Shown here one piece after another: positions 20,870 to 33,520 of a stretch of DNA of 64,000 nucleotides (positions are counted from its first letter, which is position 1; each line of letters begins with the position of its first letter). The notes below the pieces were generated by a model, which saw only the letters and a list, made by a program, of their open reading frames with translations, ran no database searches and was not told the DNA's origin. Made by a program: the position numbers and the translations under genes. Origin of the DNA: Symbiodinium microadriaticum (lineage: Eukaryota; Sar; Dinophyceae; Suessiales; Symbiodiniaceae); assembly GCA_001939145.1 (NCBI GenBank), contig LSRX01000428.1, positions 31,777-95,776 on the forward strand, read 5' to 3'.

Positions 20870-23800
20870 GAAAAAATCCATTGGATCCGGATCAATCCAT
20901 CTCTCCTGATGATACTGGTTATTGGAATCTATTTATATATCTCAATTGAATCCACATAATTTTTCTATCATAGTATTTTATTATAATCTACTCTGTACAA
21001 AGAAACGTTCCAACTGACCCTTTTTCGTGGGGCCACCCTCCGGGCCAGCAATTCCTCCAAATTTCTGGAAAATTCAGGGGTTCGGGAGGGCTTTCCTTTG
21101 CCTCAAAATTCCTCGAAAATGTCGAATCTCGGGCTTACTATTTTCTGGCAAAATTTCTAGATTCTAAATGTCTCGAAATTTGAATAAATAGGTGTAGAAT
21201 ATTTCATAATATTTTTTATTTTATTTATGGATATTAAAGTTTAGGTATGATTATATATATATATATATTATTACGAATACAATGAAATTTGGATCGGAAA
21301 TAATTATTTTTTTATTTATTTAGATAAATAATTCGTAATATTATTTTATATAATTAAAATTCTTAAGAGAATAATTGGTTAATAATAATAATAATAATTA
21401 ATTATTTTCTTAATGATAGATATATTGTAATCGTTATGCTTATTTATATATAATGTCTTTAGTTAGCTCTAGATATCGATTTTGAGATTATTTATCTGAA
21501 ATTATAATAGGTATTTGATAGCTTTAATATTAGAAGTGAATATCTTCTTTAATAATTTTGAATTTATTCTTCTAAATTCTTAAATAGATGAATTTTCTGA
21601 AGTATTAATTCGCGGCATATATATTTATATATATATATTTAAAATTCTAAAATAAATATATTCTAAATATTTATATATTTCATTTCTTATATAAAAAAAT
21701 ATATCTTTAGCTCGCTCCGATTTAGTTATATTCTTTGGGAATTGAGTTCGGAATCCCGCGATAATGACGATATAAATATTTTTGATGATTAAAATAATGA
21801 CCTTGATAACCGTCTAGCCTTAGGCGATTACTAACACTATAACAAAGACAAACGGCCTTAGATAATTACGATAATTTGAAATAGATATTTCATCTATGGC
21901 GTCTCCTGATCTTGAATTGACGCTCAAAATTATTATTATTATTCTATTATTTATTTATCTGAATCATTAAAATGATTATATCTACGATTCATATCTATTG
22001 GTCCCTATTTGACTTAAATAAAAAAAAATAAATAAAATTCGTAATAAATCGACGAAAGATTTATTAATATATTTTTTTTCGCCGATCGCTTATCATTCGT
22101 TATTGGAAATAATACTATCATTCTAGTATGAATATTATATAATAATATGATATTATATTTATAATAATCATAATAATATATGAAAATAGATTAATAATAA
22201 TCATATTTTTTCATATATTTTCAAATATCTTTCTATTTATTTAATATATTCTTAAAAAGAAAGATTTACGATTAATAACAAACGAAATCTTCTTATTTAT
22301 GAATCTTAGAATATATATCGATATGAAATTCTATTTAAGAGATTTATTTTATAATTTAATATTTTATTTATCTATATTGCGTAGAGAATATTATATTCAT
22401 AATTATCAAGAGTCTCTTCAATTTGATTCTATATATATATATATATCTTATATTAAGACATATATTTCAATTTCTTGATATTTTGAAATTATTCTATAAT
22501 ATCCAAATTAAATTCAGAATCATTAATATTAAAAAAATAATCAATTATAATCTAATTATCAATTAATCGAAAAAATTAACGACCCACCAATCGATTTCCA
22601 TCATTAGATTAGGAACGAAAAATTGAAATTAAGAAAAAATATTTGTCTATATATTATTTATCAATCTAATTTGATTTATTTTTAATATCGAGATTTTCAT
22701 TTTCCGATTTTTTTTAATTTCATAATAGAATTTTATGAGCATTTCGATTTTATATACAACGAAACTATTTTAAATCTATATAAGAAGATAGAATATCAAT
22801 ATAAATATGAAGATTTTTCTAAATCTAATTCAAAAAAATATAGGCAAAATATTAAAAAAAAATCCAATTCCAATAAAACGGCAAATCATAAATACAATTC
22901 TCTCACTTCAGATTATAGCGAATATCTCTTCATCCTTATAAATTTCTTTTAATATTTTATTTCATATATTCGATAAATATAAATATAGATATTTTTTATA
23001 CTACTCCAATATTTTGCCTTATCTTTCTCTTCTTTATCTTAATTTTTCGAATCTTTCCAAAATAATATATATAATTAGCCAAAATATAACATACTAGAAA
23101 TGCTATTTAGCAAAACATATAATATTATTAAGTTATTCCAAAAAAATTTCCAAATTCAAATATATAAATTACATAAAATTAAATAAATATAATAATAAGA
23201 AATACCAATCAATCATCCAAATCCAATTCCACAAACTACTAAATTAAAACATCAAAAAAAATATCAAACCAATACCAAATTAGATATTTAACAAAAAATA
23301 AACCCTAACCACCAAAGTCTTACAAAATTAATAAATAAATATATATATATATATAAACACATAAAGAGAAATATAAGCAGACAAATTAATAGACAAATTC
23401 TATAGATCAATATATAAATACATATATAAATAAATCATAACAGACCCACATTCCGAGTTACGGACAAATATACAAATACGAAATATAGAGAGATACACAG
23501 ACACAGACAGACACATAGATAAAGACACACAAAGAGACGCGCAGACAGACCCACAGACACATACCGAGAGAGACACGCACACAGAGACGCGCCCACATTC
23601 ACAAACACACAGAGACACTTACATTCAGAAAACACGAGACTGGAGCCACTATCAGAAATCTACAGAATTTTATTACTACGAAAATGTCGTCGCAAAATCA
23701 CCAAGATATAACTACCGAGCGATAACAAAGCTACCAAAATCTCTAAGATTTTTTCTGCCGAAATCTAAATTCACGCGGAACTAAAATTTTAAAAAATTTT

Positions 23801-24425
23801 CAGACGATACAACCAGTAATACAAAAGACTTTCAATTAATATCACATCAAAGGACCAAGTCATCAGAGACCAAAACGCACGAAGAATCACTAGTGCAAGC
23901 AATACAACACCATATTATTAGAGATTTTTTCTAAATTTAGTTTAATATATGTGCAAGTTTCGAAAATTTCGAACGAAGTCTATATCAACGTATACTAGTC
24001 AAATTCCAATTCGATATAATAAAATATAGGAATTAAGAATATATTTTCAATACATGCCCAAAAATACATATATCGAAGCAAAATTTCAGAATCAATAAAA
24101 AATAAAATTTCAATTAAATAAGTTGACTAACTAATTAATTAAACATTATATATACATATATTTTTTTGAAATATATTATCAAAAAATATGGCTTGTTTAT
24201 TTTGAAGAACTTAACTTGCAAGCATTTCAATATATTATATATACACATAAAAAAATATATATAATCTTCATTTTTGAATGATCTTCAAACTTCAATATGA
24301 TCTACTCATATAAAGACAAAAAGTTAGAGCTGTGTTAATATTCACCGGACTATCTGAAGATCTTTTTACGTCTTCTACCATCTCTAAATGCGATACAGAC
24401 AAACGAATATATTCGGACATGTATG
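20870..24425. other. AT-rich, ORF-free block
   Basis: About 3.5 kb that is overwhelmingly A and T, in sharp contrast to GC-rich flanks. It holds long runs of A or T and (TA)n (21246-21267, 22433-22446, 23340-23355). No open frame reaches 60 codons before 23400, and those beyond encode repeats. From about 23080 to 23640 the + strand is rich in A and C. I see no recognisable organelle gene, tRNA or transposon protein. Confidence 0.85.
23280..23640. repeat. ACAGAC/CACA-rich strand-asymmetric tract
   Basis: Degenerate (ACAG)n/(CACA)n with (TA)n at 23340-23355. The minus-strand frames at 23400-23635 read as alternating Cys/Val/Ser and are artefacts of this repeat. Confidence 0.7.
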
Positions 24426-24526
24426 GCATCCACGTGAGTCGTAGCTCGTGGGCAAGTGCTCCTCACAAGAACTTTTTTAGTTGATGCAGGCCCAGGCTCG
24501 CAAGAGCGGTCCCGAGCCTTTTGGCA

Positions 24527-25690
24527 TCATAAGTCCTTCACCATCGCTTGATTGCTCTCAGGCAAGAGATGCTTGATTTTGCGGACCTTGTCCTGCCATC
24601 CCAGCATTTTAATGAGATCGAGAAAAGCTTCATCACAAGAGACCTCGCCAGCCCAAACATCCCGAGTAGCATCTTTGCCATATCGGATGCCCAGATCTTG
24701 GCCAACCGGCTCCTTGTTGACAATCAGTCTCAAGCAGTCCTTTGCCACGTACATCACCACGGAATTGGCCGGCGACACGACCAGGGAAGTGCCCGCTACG
24801 ATCAGTAGATCTGCCCCATTCAAATCATCGAGTTGCTCGAAGAACCTTGGCTAGTGAAACAACGCCCGAAGAGGCATTTGGAACACCAATGGTGCCAGCA
24901 CAAGTGATAAGCACATGAAGCACAAGTAAAATGCTGAAACCGACAGACGACAGAAGCTTGTCAGACTGTGACAGTCAAGTGGCGCTGACGGGAGCGAGCC
25001 GCCAAAAAGAACAGTATTTGGTTTCACAAGTGGGGCGTTGCACCGTGGACAATTTATGTTAGAAGACTCTGCAGGCGCAGTGGGGTCTGTGCGATAAATG
25101 TCCTTCACATTCGTGCGGACTTGTGCGCAGAAGTCATCAAACGGCATCTCATAGCCACACCCTTCACATGACACTCGGGCCAAGCTTCCGTGGACGTTTG
25201 TGACAAGTTCCGGCGAGATACCAGTTTGATAGTCCAAGCCGTCAATGTTTTGAGTGAACAAGCGCTTCAACAAGCCCTCCTCCTCCAGAAATCGCATGAA
25301 CCAGTGTGTCAATGTTGCTTTCCACTGCTGCTGTTGCGTGCCCAGGATGAAAGGCCTTCGAACCTCGAGGTAAGGGAATTGGTTCTGAAAAAACATGTCC
25401 TTCATGACGACATTGACTGGGTCCATGCGCATGCGCTTGCGTTGCGCCTCCGTAGCAGTGATAAGCTCTGGCCGCAAGGAGTCGTACATGCCTCCCGGAG
25501 ATCGGAAATCTGGGATACCTGCGCCTGTCGAGGCACCTGCTCCTGTCAGGACATAGACAGACTTGCATGCACCGGACTTCAGGAATTCAGCGGTGCCAGC
25601 CAAATCCAGGCTTGGACGCGGCTTCATGGCTAAGCGGCTAATCGAAGACACTTTGGGACCCTTTGCTGTCTTAGAGCTGGCCTCATACAT
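24527..25690 (-). CDS. Class I-type sirtuin (NAD-dependent protein deacylase), two coding exons
   Basis: Sir2-family enzymes remove acyl groups from lysine using NAD. Exon 1 (25690 down to about 24990) carries, counted from its first Met, the NAD loop GAGASTGAGIPDFRSPGG (residues 50-67), TQNIDGLD (146-153), the catalytic His in VHGS (167), zinc Cys pairs CEGC (175-178) and CPRC (214-217), and VLFGGSLP. Exon 2 (about 24850 down to 24527) gives RFFEQLDDL, ADLLIVAGTSLVVSPANSVV and LIVNKEPVG. The intron is either GT-AG (24989-24846), which would drop the Arg of the usual LPxRFF, or GC-AG (24985-24851), which keeps it. All catalytic and zinc residues are present, so it should be active. The order of motifs matches SIRT1-3-like enzymes. 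The frame is open a few codons upstream of the chosen Met, so a further 5' exon is possible. Flanked by the AT-rich block downstream. Confidence 0.93.
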
Positions 25691-25699
25691 ACGGCATAA

Positions 25700-26854
25700 T
25701 TGATCTGGGGGGCATGAGCGCGTGTTGGACTTCGCTGCACAACTAAGCCATTCGAGCCATGGTTTCGACTATGTGAACGTGAGCTTGCAAGTCACGCTCC
25801 AGGTCATAGAAGCACTGCAATACCTAACTACATACATACGTTACAGGCATGCATGAGAGCTTCCGTAGCCCAGACCCAACCTGACAAACGATACTCTGCC
25901 AAAAAATCGAGCACAATGTCCGTCAGGGTGCCAACTGGCTCTGAGGGCCACATCCACTATTTGACCGGACCAAACCTTCGGTGAATTTTTCTGCGTCGCA
26001 CACAAACAATATGACTTGTCTCACCTTTGCCGAATCCTGTCTCTAACTTCACTTGAAAAAGGACTGAACGCAAATCGCGCAGCCCGCGTGCAACACCATC
26101 TCGCTGCTTAACGCAGACCAGAGACAGGGCGATTCAATGCAGGCATCTGGAAGATCATGAGTCATGAATGAGCTTTGCTCTTCTCAGTGACACATGTTCA
26201 CTTGGCCTAACTCCTGGGTGACTCTTTGATGCTGCGCTCAGGTTGAACCATTAACTTGAAGCTGGATGCACCGTTTACTAAGTTTACTCCAAGTGTGTGG
26301 CGGGATAGACACTCCCTCTGCGACAGCCGAGCTCAAGATTCGGCAGCTCCTTCTTTTTTGTACGCTGTGACAACGGAGAACTTAAGTTTCACTCGACTGT
26401 TGCCAACTATGTACATCGCCGTACTGCACTTACAGCGGGTGGCCACTTGAAAAGCATGCCCAAAAATGTGTCCGTGATGAAGCTCGTTGAGTTGACAGAC
26501 AGGATTGGGCTATTCTTGCCAAGGTGCTAGGCACGACGTAGTGCTTGCAGAGCATGGTTTCACGAACACTGACATTCCTACCTAGCCGAGCTAGCCACTC
26601 ACAAAGGATTTAGCTTTTGTTCGGTCTGGCCCTGACAGTGGACTAACTCCCCTGCTCCTCAAGCTGTCGACTGGGCCTCGTCATGATGCCAGGATACGTT
26701 GCTCCTGTTCATGATGTCCAGCAGAACCATGCATCGCCTGCGCTGGGATGAGCAAGGGTTAAATGCACCACGAAATACTAACATAACAAACAAATAAGCC
26801 GATAAGTACACATACAGTACGTTTCTACTGAATATATACTGTATGTATGTGCAC

Positions 26855-26885
<31 letters not shown>

Positions 26886-28870
26886 ACACACACATACACT
26901 GCGAAACATGGACTCCATGTGTGAGTGTGTATCAAGCTCCTGGCCTCATGGAGTCTCTCCCTTAATTCCTCTTTGGATCTGTACCTGCGGCTCTCGGGAT
27001 GGGCCCTGTCGGGTTCACAACATGCTGCGACGTCTAGTCACGGAGGGTTTTAGGGTTCTTTTGTTGAGCACCCTCCACCCTATGAGGGCTTAGGGTTTGG
27101 GGTTCAGGGTGCTACCAGGCGCTGTCAAGACTTGCCCGGGATAGGCAGCGAGGCACGGAAATGAAGTGCGTTGTGAAGGCTGCGCCACAGGGCACAGGGG
27201 CAAATAGAGCTGGTTGGCGCAGGCGCGCGATCGTGGGAATCCACGTCCTGCAAAGGTTGCCCATTTCTGGAGAGGCTCCAGGGCCCAAGGCGCAGTCTAC
27301 ATGCCAAGACGGAGCTAGGGTTCTCACGGCTTTCAATGCACTGATGCCTCAAGCAGACTCCACCTTCATGCAAAGCCATCGACACCCAAGACCTAGGGAG
27401 CTTCCCCATCGGCCTGCGGTCGAGTCTGGGAACACGTCCACGTGGAACGAATCGATACCTGGCATGCATTTCTTGCCTGCTTTCTCATGCGAGGCTTCTT
27501 CCCTGGCCCCTGATCTCCAGATCTAAAGACCGACCGCAGCCTCCGGGTGGAAATCGCGGGCAAGATGAAACGAAATCGAGGAAGCGAGACCGGTTCACCT
27601 TTGAAAGTGATGCTCAGGTAGATCCGTGCTTCCCTAACGCTCACCAGAAACTGTGGAGGGCGCCTGATCCATGTCCAGCAAGACAGCCTGCGAGCACAGT
27701 ATCGTTATCTCAGAACAGAGAGTCGAGTGGCCCATCTCTAGGGCAGGAGCCACCAAGTGTTGGTATGCCGGCGATTGTTCAGTGAGACCACCTGGTTGTC
27801 ATGCCACACAAATTGCGGGAGCAAGGCACAGGCGAGCCGGCTACCTGATGGACGCAGATGATCCAGTAACTCTTGCTCGCCCCACCTTGGCACTGCACTG
27901 CCCTGCCCGATGCTGCCCGTGCCGATCTCCACGGCTGGATTTTGCTGAGGGCCCGGCTCCACGGAGTCTTCCCCGCCTTTGCATCATTGCTCAATAAATG
28001 CTCACCTCGTGACTAACATCCCGTCCGGCTACTCTTGTTGAAGCCTGAGCAGCTTCTGCCGTGCACTCCGACTGCCATCGAAAGAGAATTGCGGCATGAG
28101 GGCGATGTGGATCGGCGCGTGCGACGACAGGGAGAGTGAGAGCGAGACAGTCAAACCACAAAGAGTTCAATATCGGACATGAGTAAAAACACAAAGCGAC
28201 CATGAAGACAGCAACAGCAGCAACTGCTCGCCAACAAACGACTTTGCCATCTCGGCAGTCTTTGCCCAGGGCCCCGGCATATCATGTCGCGTAGCTCCAA
28301 TGCACTGAAGGCACTGAAGCACTCTACCGGTATGACCTGTGCAGGCAGACTTACACTCCATGCCAGTGGTCACAGAGGGTTCCTTTAAACTACCTTGCGC
28401 GCTAGCTTCTTTGCTTCTTTAGGTCTTTAGGTGGCGTTTCTCCCGAAGGCCGGTTGTGGAAATTGCGGAAGGCTGGCTAGAAGCCTTCATCTTGCGGCTG
28501 CGATTTGTCGCGAGGAGTTCTGGAAGTACTGCTCATCCTGTTCTTGCTTGCTTCGCCCGAGGTGGCTTCCGGGGATCTAGGCCTTGAAACCTCAAGCAAA
28601 AACGCCCTCCCTTGATGAGGCATGCATGGAGGAATGGGGAGAGCTGGGTGGCTGCATCCTTTCGTGATTAGCAGCACTGCTTCTGCAACTATGATTCTGG
28701 GTATGGTTGTGATTTTACATTTTGTTCTGGAGCCACGTGCCGCCAACCGCTTCTGCAACAAAGTGAGGAATTCGTGAGAACTCGAATCTGTGTCAGGTTC
28801 TTACTAAAGGTCATCATGCACCAATATGAATGAGCTGCAGCTTAAATCGTCGTCAAAGTGACAGTCGTTG
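25700..28870. other. No supported gene
   Basis: Non-coding by inspection. It holds (TA)n at 26859-26884, a telomere-like stretch at about 27046-27112 (TTTAGGGTT, CTTAGGGTTTGGGG), and only overlapping open frames on both strands without family likeness. Confidence 0.5.
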
Positions 28871-28883
28871 GTCGTATTAGTCG

Positions 28884-29037
28884 TCGTAGTAGCAGCAGCA
28901 GCAGTAGCAGTAGCAGTAGCAGTAGCAGAAATAGCAGAAATAGCAGCAGCAGCAGCAGCAGCAGCAGGAGGAGGAGGAGGAGGAGGAGGAGGAGGAGGAG
29001 GAGGTAGTACGTAGTACGTAGTACGTAGTAGTAGTAC

Positions 29038-29105
<68 letters not shown>

Positions 29106-29106
29106 C

Positions 29107-29142
<36 letters not shown>

Positions 29143-29244
29143 CTACTACTACGTAGTAGTACGTAGTGGTAGTACGTAGTAGTACGTAGTGGTAGTACGT
29201 AGTAGTAGTACGTAGTAGCAGTAGTAGTATAGTACTAGTAGTAC

Positions 29245-29317
<73 letters not shown>

Positions 29318-29320
29318 TGC
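28884..29320. repeat. Compound AGC/AGG/GTA microsatellite with TACGTA higher-order pattern
   Basis: Ordered blocks: (AGC)n, (AGG)n at about 28969-29002, long (GTA)n with palindromic TACGTA insertions, then (AGC)n ending near 29316. Between about 29145 and 29220 a GTAGTACGTAGTGGTA unit repeats. A 179-codon minus-strand frame of Leu/Tyr/Thr/Ser/Ala runs spans it and is an artefact. Confidence 0.95.
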
Positions 29321-29967
29321 AGTAGTTTGAACTGCTCCGCCTCGTCCAAGCCCTCTCGGAAGGCTGTGAGCTGACCCCTTACTCCTTGGGAGGCAATTGG
29401 TCTTGCATGACTGCAAAATTTTAAGCTCGCTGCAGGTGTCAATGCTGTTTTGTCGTTAATATTTTGCCAAGTAGCTCGTTGCTAGGATGTTCATGCTTAT
29501 TGCTGCTATTGCTGTTGCCACAGTCATCGCCTCGCTATTCCAAGAGGATTGCTGCGACAAAGACTATTCTTCTTTTCGGCTCATGGGTTAGGAAAAGTCA
29601 GTTCTCGGGCTTGGAGCTCCTCCTAATTCCGCGGTTCTGTGTTTCTTGTGGATTGTGGGGTTAGCGTTGCTTGCTTTGGCCAGCTATGATTCTGAGCAAG
29701 CCGCCATCATCGCACCAGTAAGCGTGGGCGAGCTCGACGAACTCCTCGACATTCTCGACCTGTGACCACTTGAACTCCCATGGCCAACGAACCACTGTAT
29801 CGCTTCAATCCAAGGAGGATGTGTGATGTCGTGCCTTAGATCAGACTAACCGCGGCCCGGGCTGTGACAGACCGATCAGCACCACCCGGACACAAAGGAG
29901 CACCACTGAGGCCCGTCTCCAAGAAGCTGACCTTAATGACTTGTCAACAAACCCTCTGCATACACCC

Positions 29968-30041
29968 CTAAACCGGGCAAAAGTGCCGGACACCAACCAA
30001 GGACATATAGTCCTCGAAAGACATTGGCTCAGGGATAGCTC
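29968..30041 (-). CDS. Possible last exon of the unrecognised 30-31 kb gene
   Basis: After acceptor TCGCAG the frame reads AIPEPMSFEDYMSLVGVRHF and then CPV, stop at 29968. It looks like a protein C-terminus. Its phase does not close directly with the exon ending at 30247, so at least one exon between them is missing from my model or it belongs elsewhere. Confidence 0.4.
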
Positions 30042-30246
30042 CTGCGAAATTGCGGAGTCAAACATCTTCATGCTTCTTGGCGGTACCAGGCCTGCTACCA
30101 GAAACCGCGTGGTGAAGTCCCGCTCCCGACCCTGAGATCTGCGCCTGGCGGCTCAGCACGTCACGAGCGATCCCTAAACGCGAAACCCTAACCAGAGGGG
30201 CGTGCCAGCTCCGCAGCTCTTCGGCCGGAGGCCTGCCTAGACCCGC

Positions 30247-30978
30247 CTGGAAGATGCGATCGCATGGGGTGTAGGTGGAGCTTGGGCAAACCGCCACATA
30301 CAGCGCTGAGACTCTGCGATGCGGAAGGCCTCTTCCCGCTTGCGGCGAAAAACTTCCTGCAATTCCAGCACAAGTGACCACGGCAGTTGGAAGCAGTGAT
30401 GCTGTGGCTGAATGTGCCCGACCGCCAACTGCTCTGTATCCAAGGCAAACGTGGTGGGTGAATCTACAATCTATACCAGGTCGATGTGGTTCACTGCAAA
30501 CCTGTTCTATGGCTGGCCCCGTTTCCTTCGATCTCTGTGAACCCCCTGCACGCCTCGCCCGACTTCAGCGCAGCAACGAAATCGGCCAAGGTGCCGCACA
30601 GCTCTCCGGCCTGGGCTGAAGTTACCGAGTCTGCTGGTTCTGACATGTTTCTGGCTTGGCTTGTCATGGCAGTCTTTACAACCGCAACTTCCCCTTGAAG
30701 CTCCCAATTCTTGAAGTCGCTCTCCGAGAGTGCAGGGTGGAAGTATCCGTCCTGCTGCTATGCCTGCCGCTCCAACCATCGTCATCATCCCTCATCAGTT
30801 CGTTTCGCTAGCAGCAGTAACCCATTATACTTAGTCTTGAAGGGTTGTCGAAGGGTAAGGCTCGAGCGCAGCCCGCTCCAGGCCTCCGAGCAAAGGCAAA
30901 GGACATCGCAGTGTGTCGAGAAAGCGCTTCCAAAGTTCTAGAGGTGTGTGCACAAAGGGTTCAACTGTTTCACGAAAT
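30247..30978 (-). CDS. Unrecognised conserved-looking gene, three in-frame exons
   Basis: Exons 30978-30837, 30751-30526 and 30463-30247 join without frame breaks. The first begins FRETVEPFVHTPLELWKRFL and ends YPSTTLQ. The second begins DGYFHPALSESDFKNWE and contains CGTLADFVAALKSGEACRGF. The third contains ALDTEQLAVGHIQPQHHCF, then an Arg/Glu-rich helix FRRKREEAFRIAESQRCMW. Inferred introns are 30836-30752 (donor GACTAA, acceptor AGCAG), 30525-30464 (donor GAAACG, acceptor TTGTAG) and one starting at 30246 (donor GCGGGT). The joined stretch has ordinary, non-repetitive composition and two GA donors. I do not recognise a family. The same frame stays open 5' of 30978 as far as 31199, so more coding sequence is likely. 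A further possible exon is at about 31560-31480 (VQSDPKRACPEHGFNTTFRE). Confidence 0.6.
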
Positions 30979-31599
30979 CTGCACAACTTAGGAACACCAA
31001 TGACGGTCCTGGGCAACACTGCCAACGGTTCTCGTTTGCTGCTCTCGTGCAGCTTGGCGGGCTTCTGACCCAAGAGAGTCCGGGCAAAAAAGACCTGCCG
31101 GGTCGCTTGTTGATCATTGCAGCGGTCTCGTGCCACTCTGCCAAGGTCATACTTGCGCTGTCCGTCCGGAGCAGGCCTCTCCCAGTGGCAATGGGACAAT
31201 GAAGCCGTCCTTTAGTGCGCGCCCCACCAGGCGGCCCAGGAAGCGGAAACGGCGCTCGGCAGCCTGTGAAAGCGGGCAAATGCTTCTTTTTCACGCATCG
31301 TACACCGCCTCATCTGATCGCTGCAGTACTAGTTGTGGCGAAAACTGCAAATCAGTGATTGGAGGGGCCTCCCTCATTGAGCCGGATGGTGGTAGCGGAC
31401 GCACCCACAGCCCGGAGCGGCAGCGTAGGTGCTGACCTTGTTTTGCTTATGCCTTCGACTCCCCCGCCTACAGCCCTCCACGTCTTCCCGAAACGTGGTG
31501 TTGAAGCCATGCTCGGGACACGCCCTCTTCGGGTCCGACTGTACTTTTAGGAGGCCGACTGGACCCGCCGCCACTGCCACTGCTGCCGCTGTTGCTTGA

Positions 31600-33260
31600 A
31601 TCATCCTGTCACATGGTTTCCAGCATGTAGAAGCTGAGGGTTTCCTGTACCCGCCCCTGCGAGCCTCGACCCACATGGGAACCTTTCGGTTCGTGGCCCT
31701 GTTCTGCAGTGCCCTGGCAACCTGCAACCGAGAGCAAGATTCGGTTTGAAGCCTCACCAGCATGCAACCAGCCTCTGCATAAAAAGACCGCGTGACGGCG
31801 CTGCCGAAGCCCGTCTCCGTGTCAAACTGGACCTCTCCGAGGACAAGGATGATGGGTTATGAGAGGGCTCACAGTAGCGCTCTAATCCCTAAACTCGTTA
31901 AACCTGGAATCCTGCCATTGTTTCAAGCAGCCCGGCCAGCTTTGCCACTCGATTCGAGCGGCGAACGAGAGGTCCGGAAGTGCCACGAACGTCAAGACCA
32001 GAAGCCCCAAACACACTAACCAACCAACCAACCAACACACACACGCACGCAAAAAAAAAAATAAAGCTCCGAAACAATTCCCAAAAAGCCTCCGGCAAGA
32101 AGGGCCTCAAACTCCTTCAAACGGGGCCCAAGCCCAAAAGAGCTCTACCGCGCAGGCCTCCAGGAGGCGGTCCGATGGGGCGATTCGCTCCATCGCTGCT
32201 TCGGCCTTCTCTGTGCGACAGTACGGTCAGGGCATGTCAGGTCACACGGGATTCAGCAACTTGATAGGAATCTCTGACACTTTGGTTGGGGGCACAGGTT
32301 TGCATTGAGATCGCATGGAAAGTTTCTGCTCAGCTAGGTTTGAAAGAACGGTGAAGGCCTTGGAGCATGCTTGCAAGGCTGGCGCAAGCAATAGTTACTG
32401 TCACTGAGCTCAACGCCACCGAGTCCTACAGCCTCAGCACTTAGATTCTTTGTACATTGTGTCATGCTGCAATAGTAAAATCGGTATGCTTCATTGCTTT
32501 GCGTACCACTAACACTGAAGTACTACATTATATAACTATATGGTATTGTATTGTATGACATGCTCCACTCCTCAGCAGTTGGACACTCTCCTCTCACCGG
32601 CACGATGTGCTCCTGCTGCAGCAGGAGCTCGTCCGCATGATCTTCCGCGCTTCGCTCGCCGGTAACCTCAGAAGCATCATCATTATCACCAACACCAACC
32701 CGCACCAGCATGATCATCATCATGATGATCATCATCATCACAAAGTCCAGCAGCATCATTGTTGCAGTGACCTTTGTTTTTGGTGCGTTTTTGTTGTTGC
32801 CTGTGTCTTTGTCATTGTTGCAGTTGCTTTTGCTGGTTCTGCCTTCTGTTGCTGCTGCTTCTGCTTCTTTTGCTCCTGCTGCTGCAACTACTGAATTGGC
32901 TGTGGCTCCTAATCGTGAGCTCTTTTGCCGCGAGACGTTTGAGGGCTTCTAGTTCTCTTGAGCCATTGTCTGATCGCGCTGCTTTCCGCTCCCGCTGCTG
33001 GTTGCGGATGTTGCCACTGCTGTGACGCTTTTGTCATCAGTAGTTTTCTTGCATATTTTGCGCTTCTCGTGCAATCATCGCCTATGATATCTGAGAACCT
33101 GAACACAGTCCGCAGCAAACCTTCCAAGCAATGTCCTTGCTGTCTTTGGTGCTCAATCATGATACTCGCACAGACTCACAATGGGAAGAACCGACTTTCC
33201 CCAGGCGCCCGGCATCGCAAATCGGGCTGTCGGGACGACCTGGGAGGCGGAGGCTACCGC
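31600..33260. other. No supported gene; scattered simple repeats
   Basis: (AACC)n and (AC)n at 32021-32050, an ATC/CAT tract at about 32670-32760, and TGC/TTC-rich sequence to 32895. Open frames read as His/Leu/Cys runs. Nothing else recognised. Confidence 0.5.
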
Positions 33261-33269
33261 ACTCTGCAC

Positions 33270-33374
33270 TACTGGTGATGATATAATTTCTGCATTACCT
33301 TAAGGACCCTAAGCTATGGGAACTATGGTATATTCCTTACTATGGGTAATGCAGGATTTATATCATCAACCGTA
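33270..33374. mobile_element. MITE-like inverted-repeat element
   Basis: 105 bp with 30-bp imperfect terminal inverted repeats. The left end (33270-33299) reads TACTGGTGATGATATAATTT then CTGCATTACC. The right end (33345-33374), reversed and complemented, reads TACGGTTGATGATATAAATC then CTGCATTACC. Only five or so positions differ. TA lies at both outer edges, consistent with a TA target-site duplication of the Tc1/mariner kind. No coding capacity. Confidence 0.75.
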
Positions 33375-33520
33375 TGGTAGAGGCCCTGCACAAATCCGGA
33401 AGAGTTAGCAACTGAGCATGGAGGGATCAACAAGCGCCAAAGGCAGAGAGGGCCTGAATTGCGCTGAAGGCGGAGTAGAGTGCTCTGCAACGCGCCGAGC
33501 CAGAAGTCGGATCTGACCAC

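Noticed and set aside
20870..24425. Idea that the AT-rich block is a chloroplast or mitochondrial gene fragment
   Set aside because: No recognisable organelle gene, rRNA or tRNA, and stops in all frames; kept only as an open question about origin.
28877..29416. 179-codon minus-strand frame of Leu/Tyr/Thr/Ser runs
   Set aside because: Direct translation of the GTA/AGC microsatellite.
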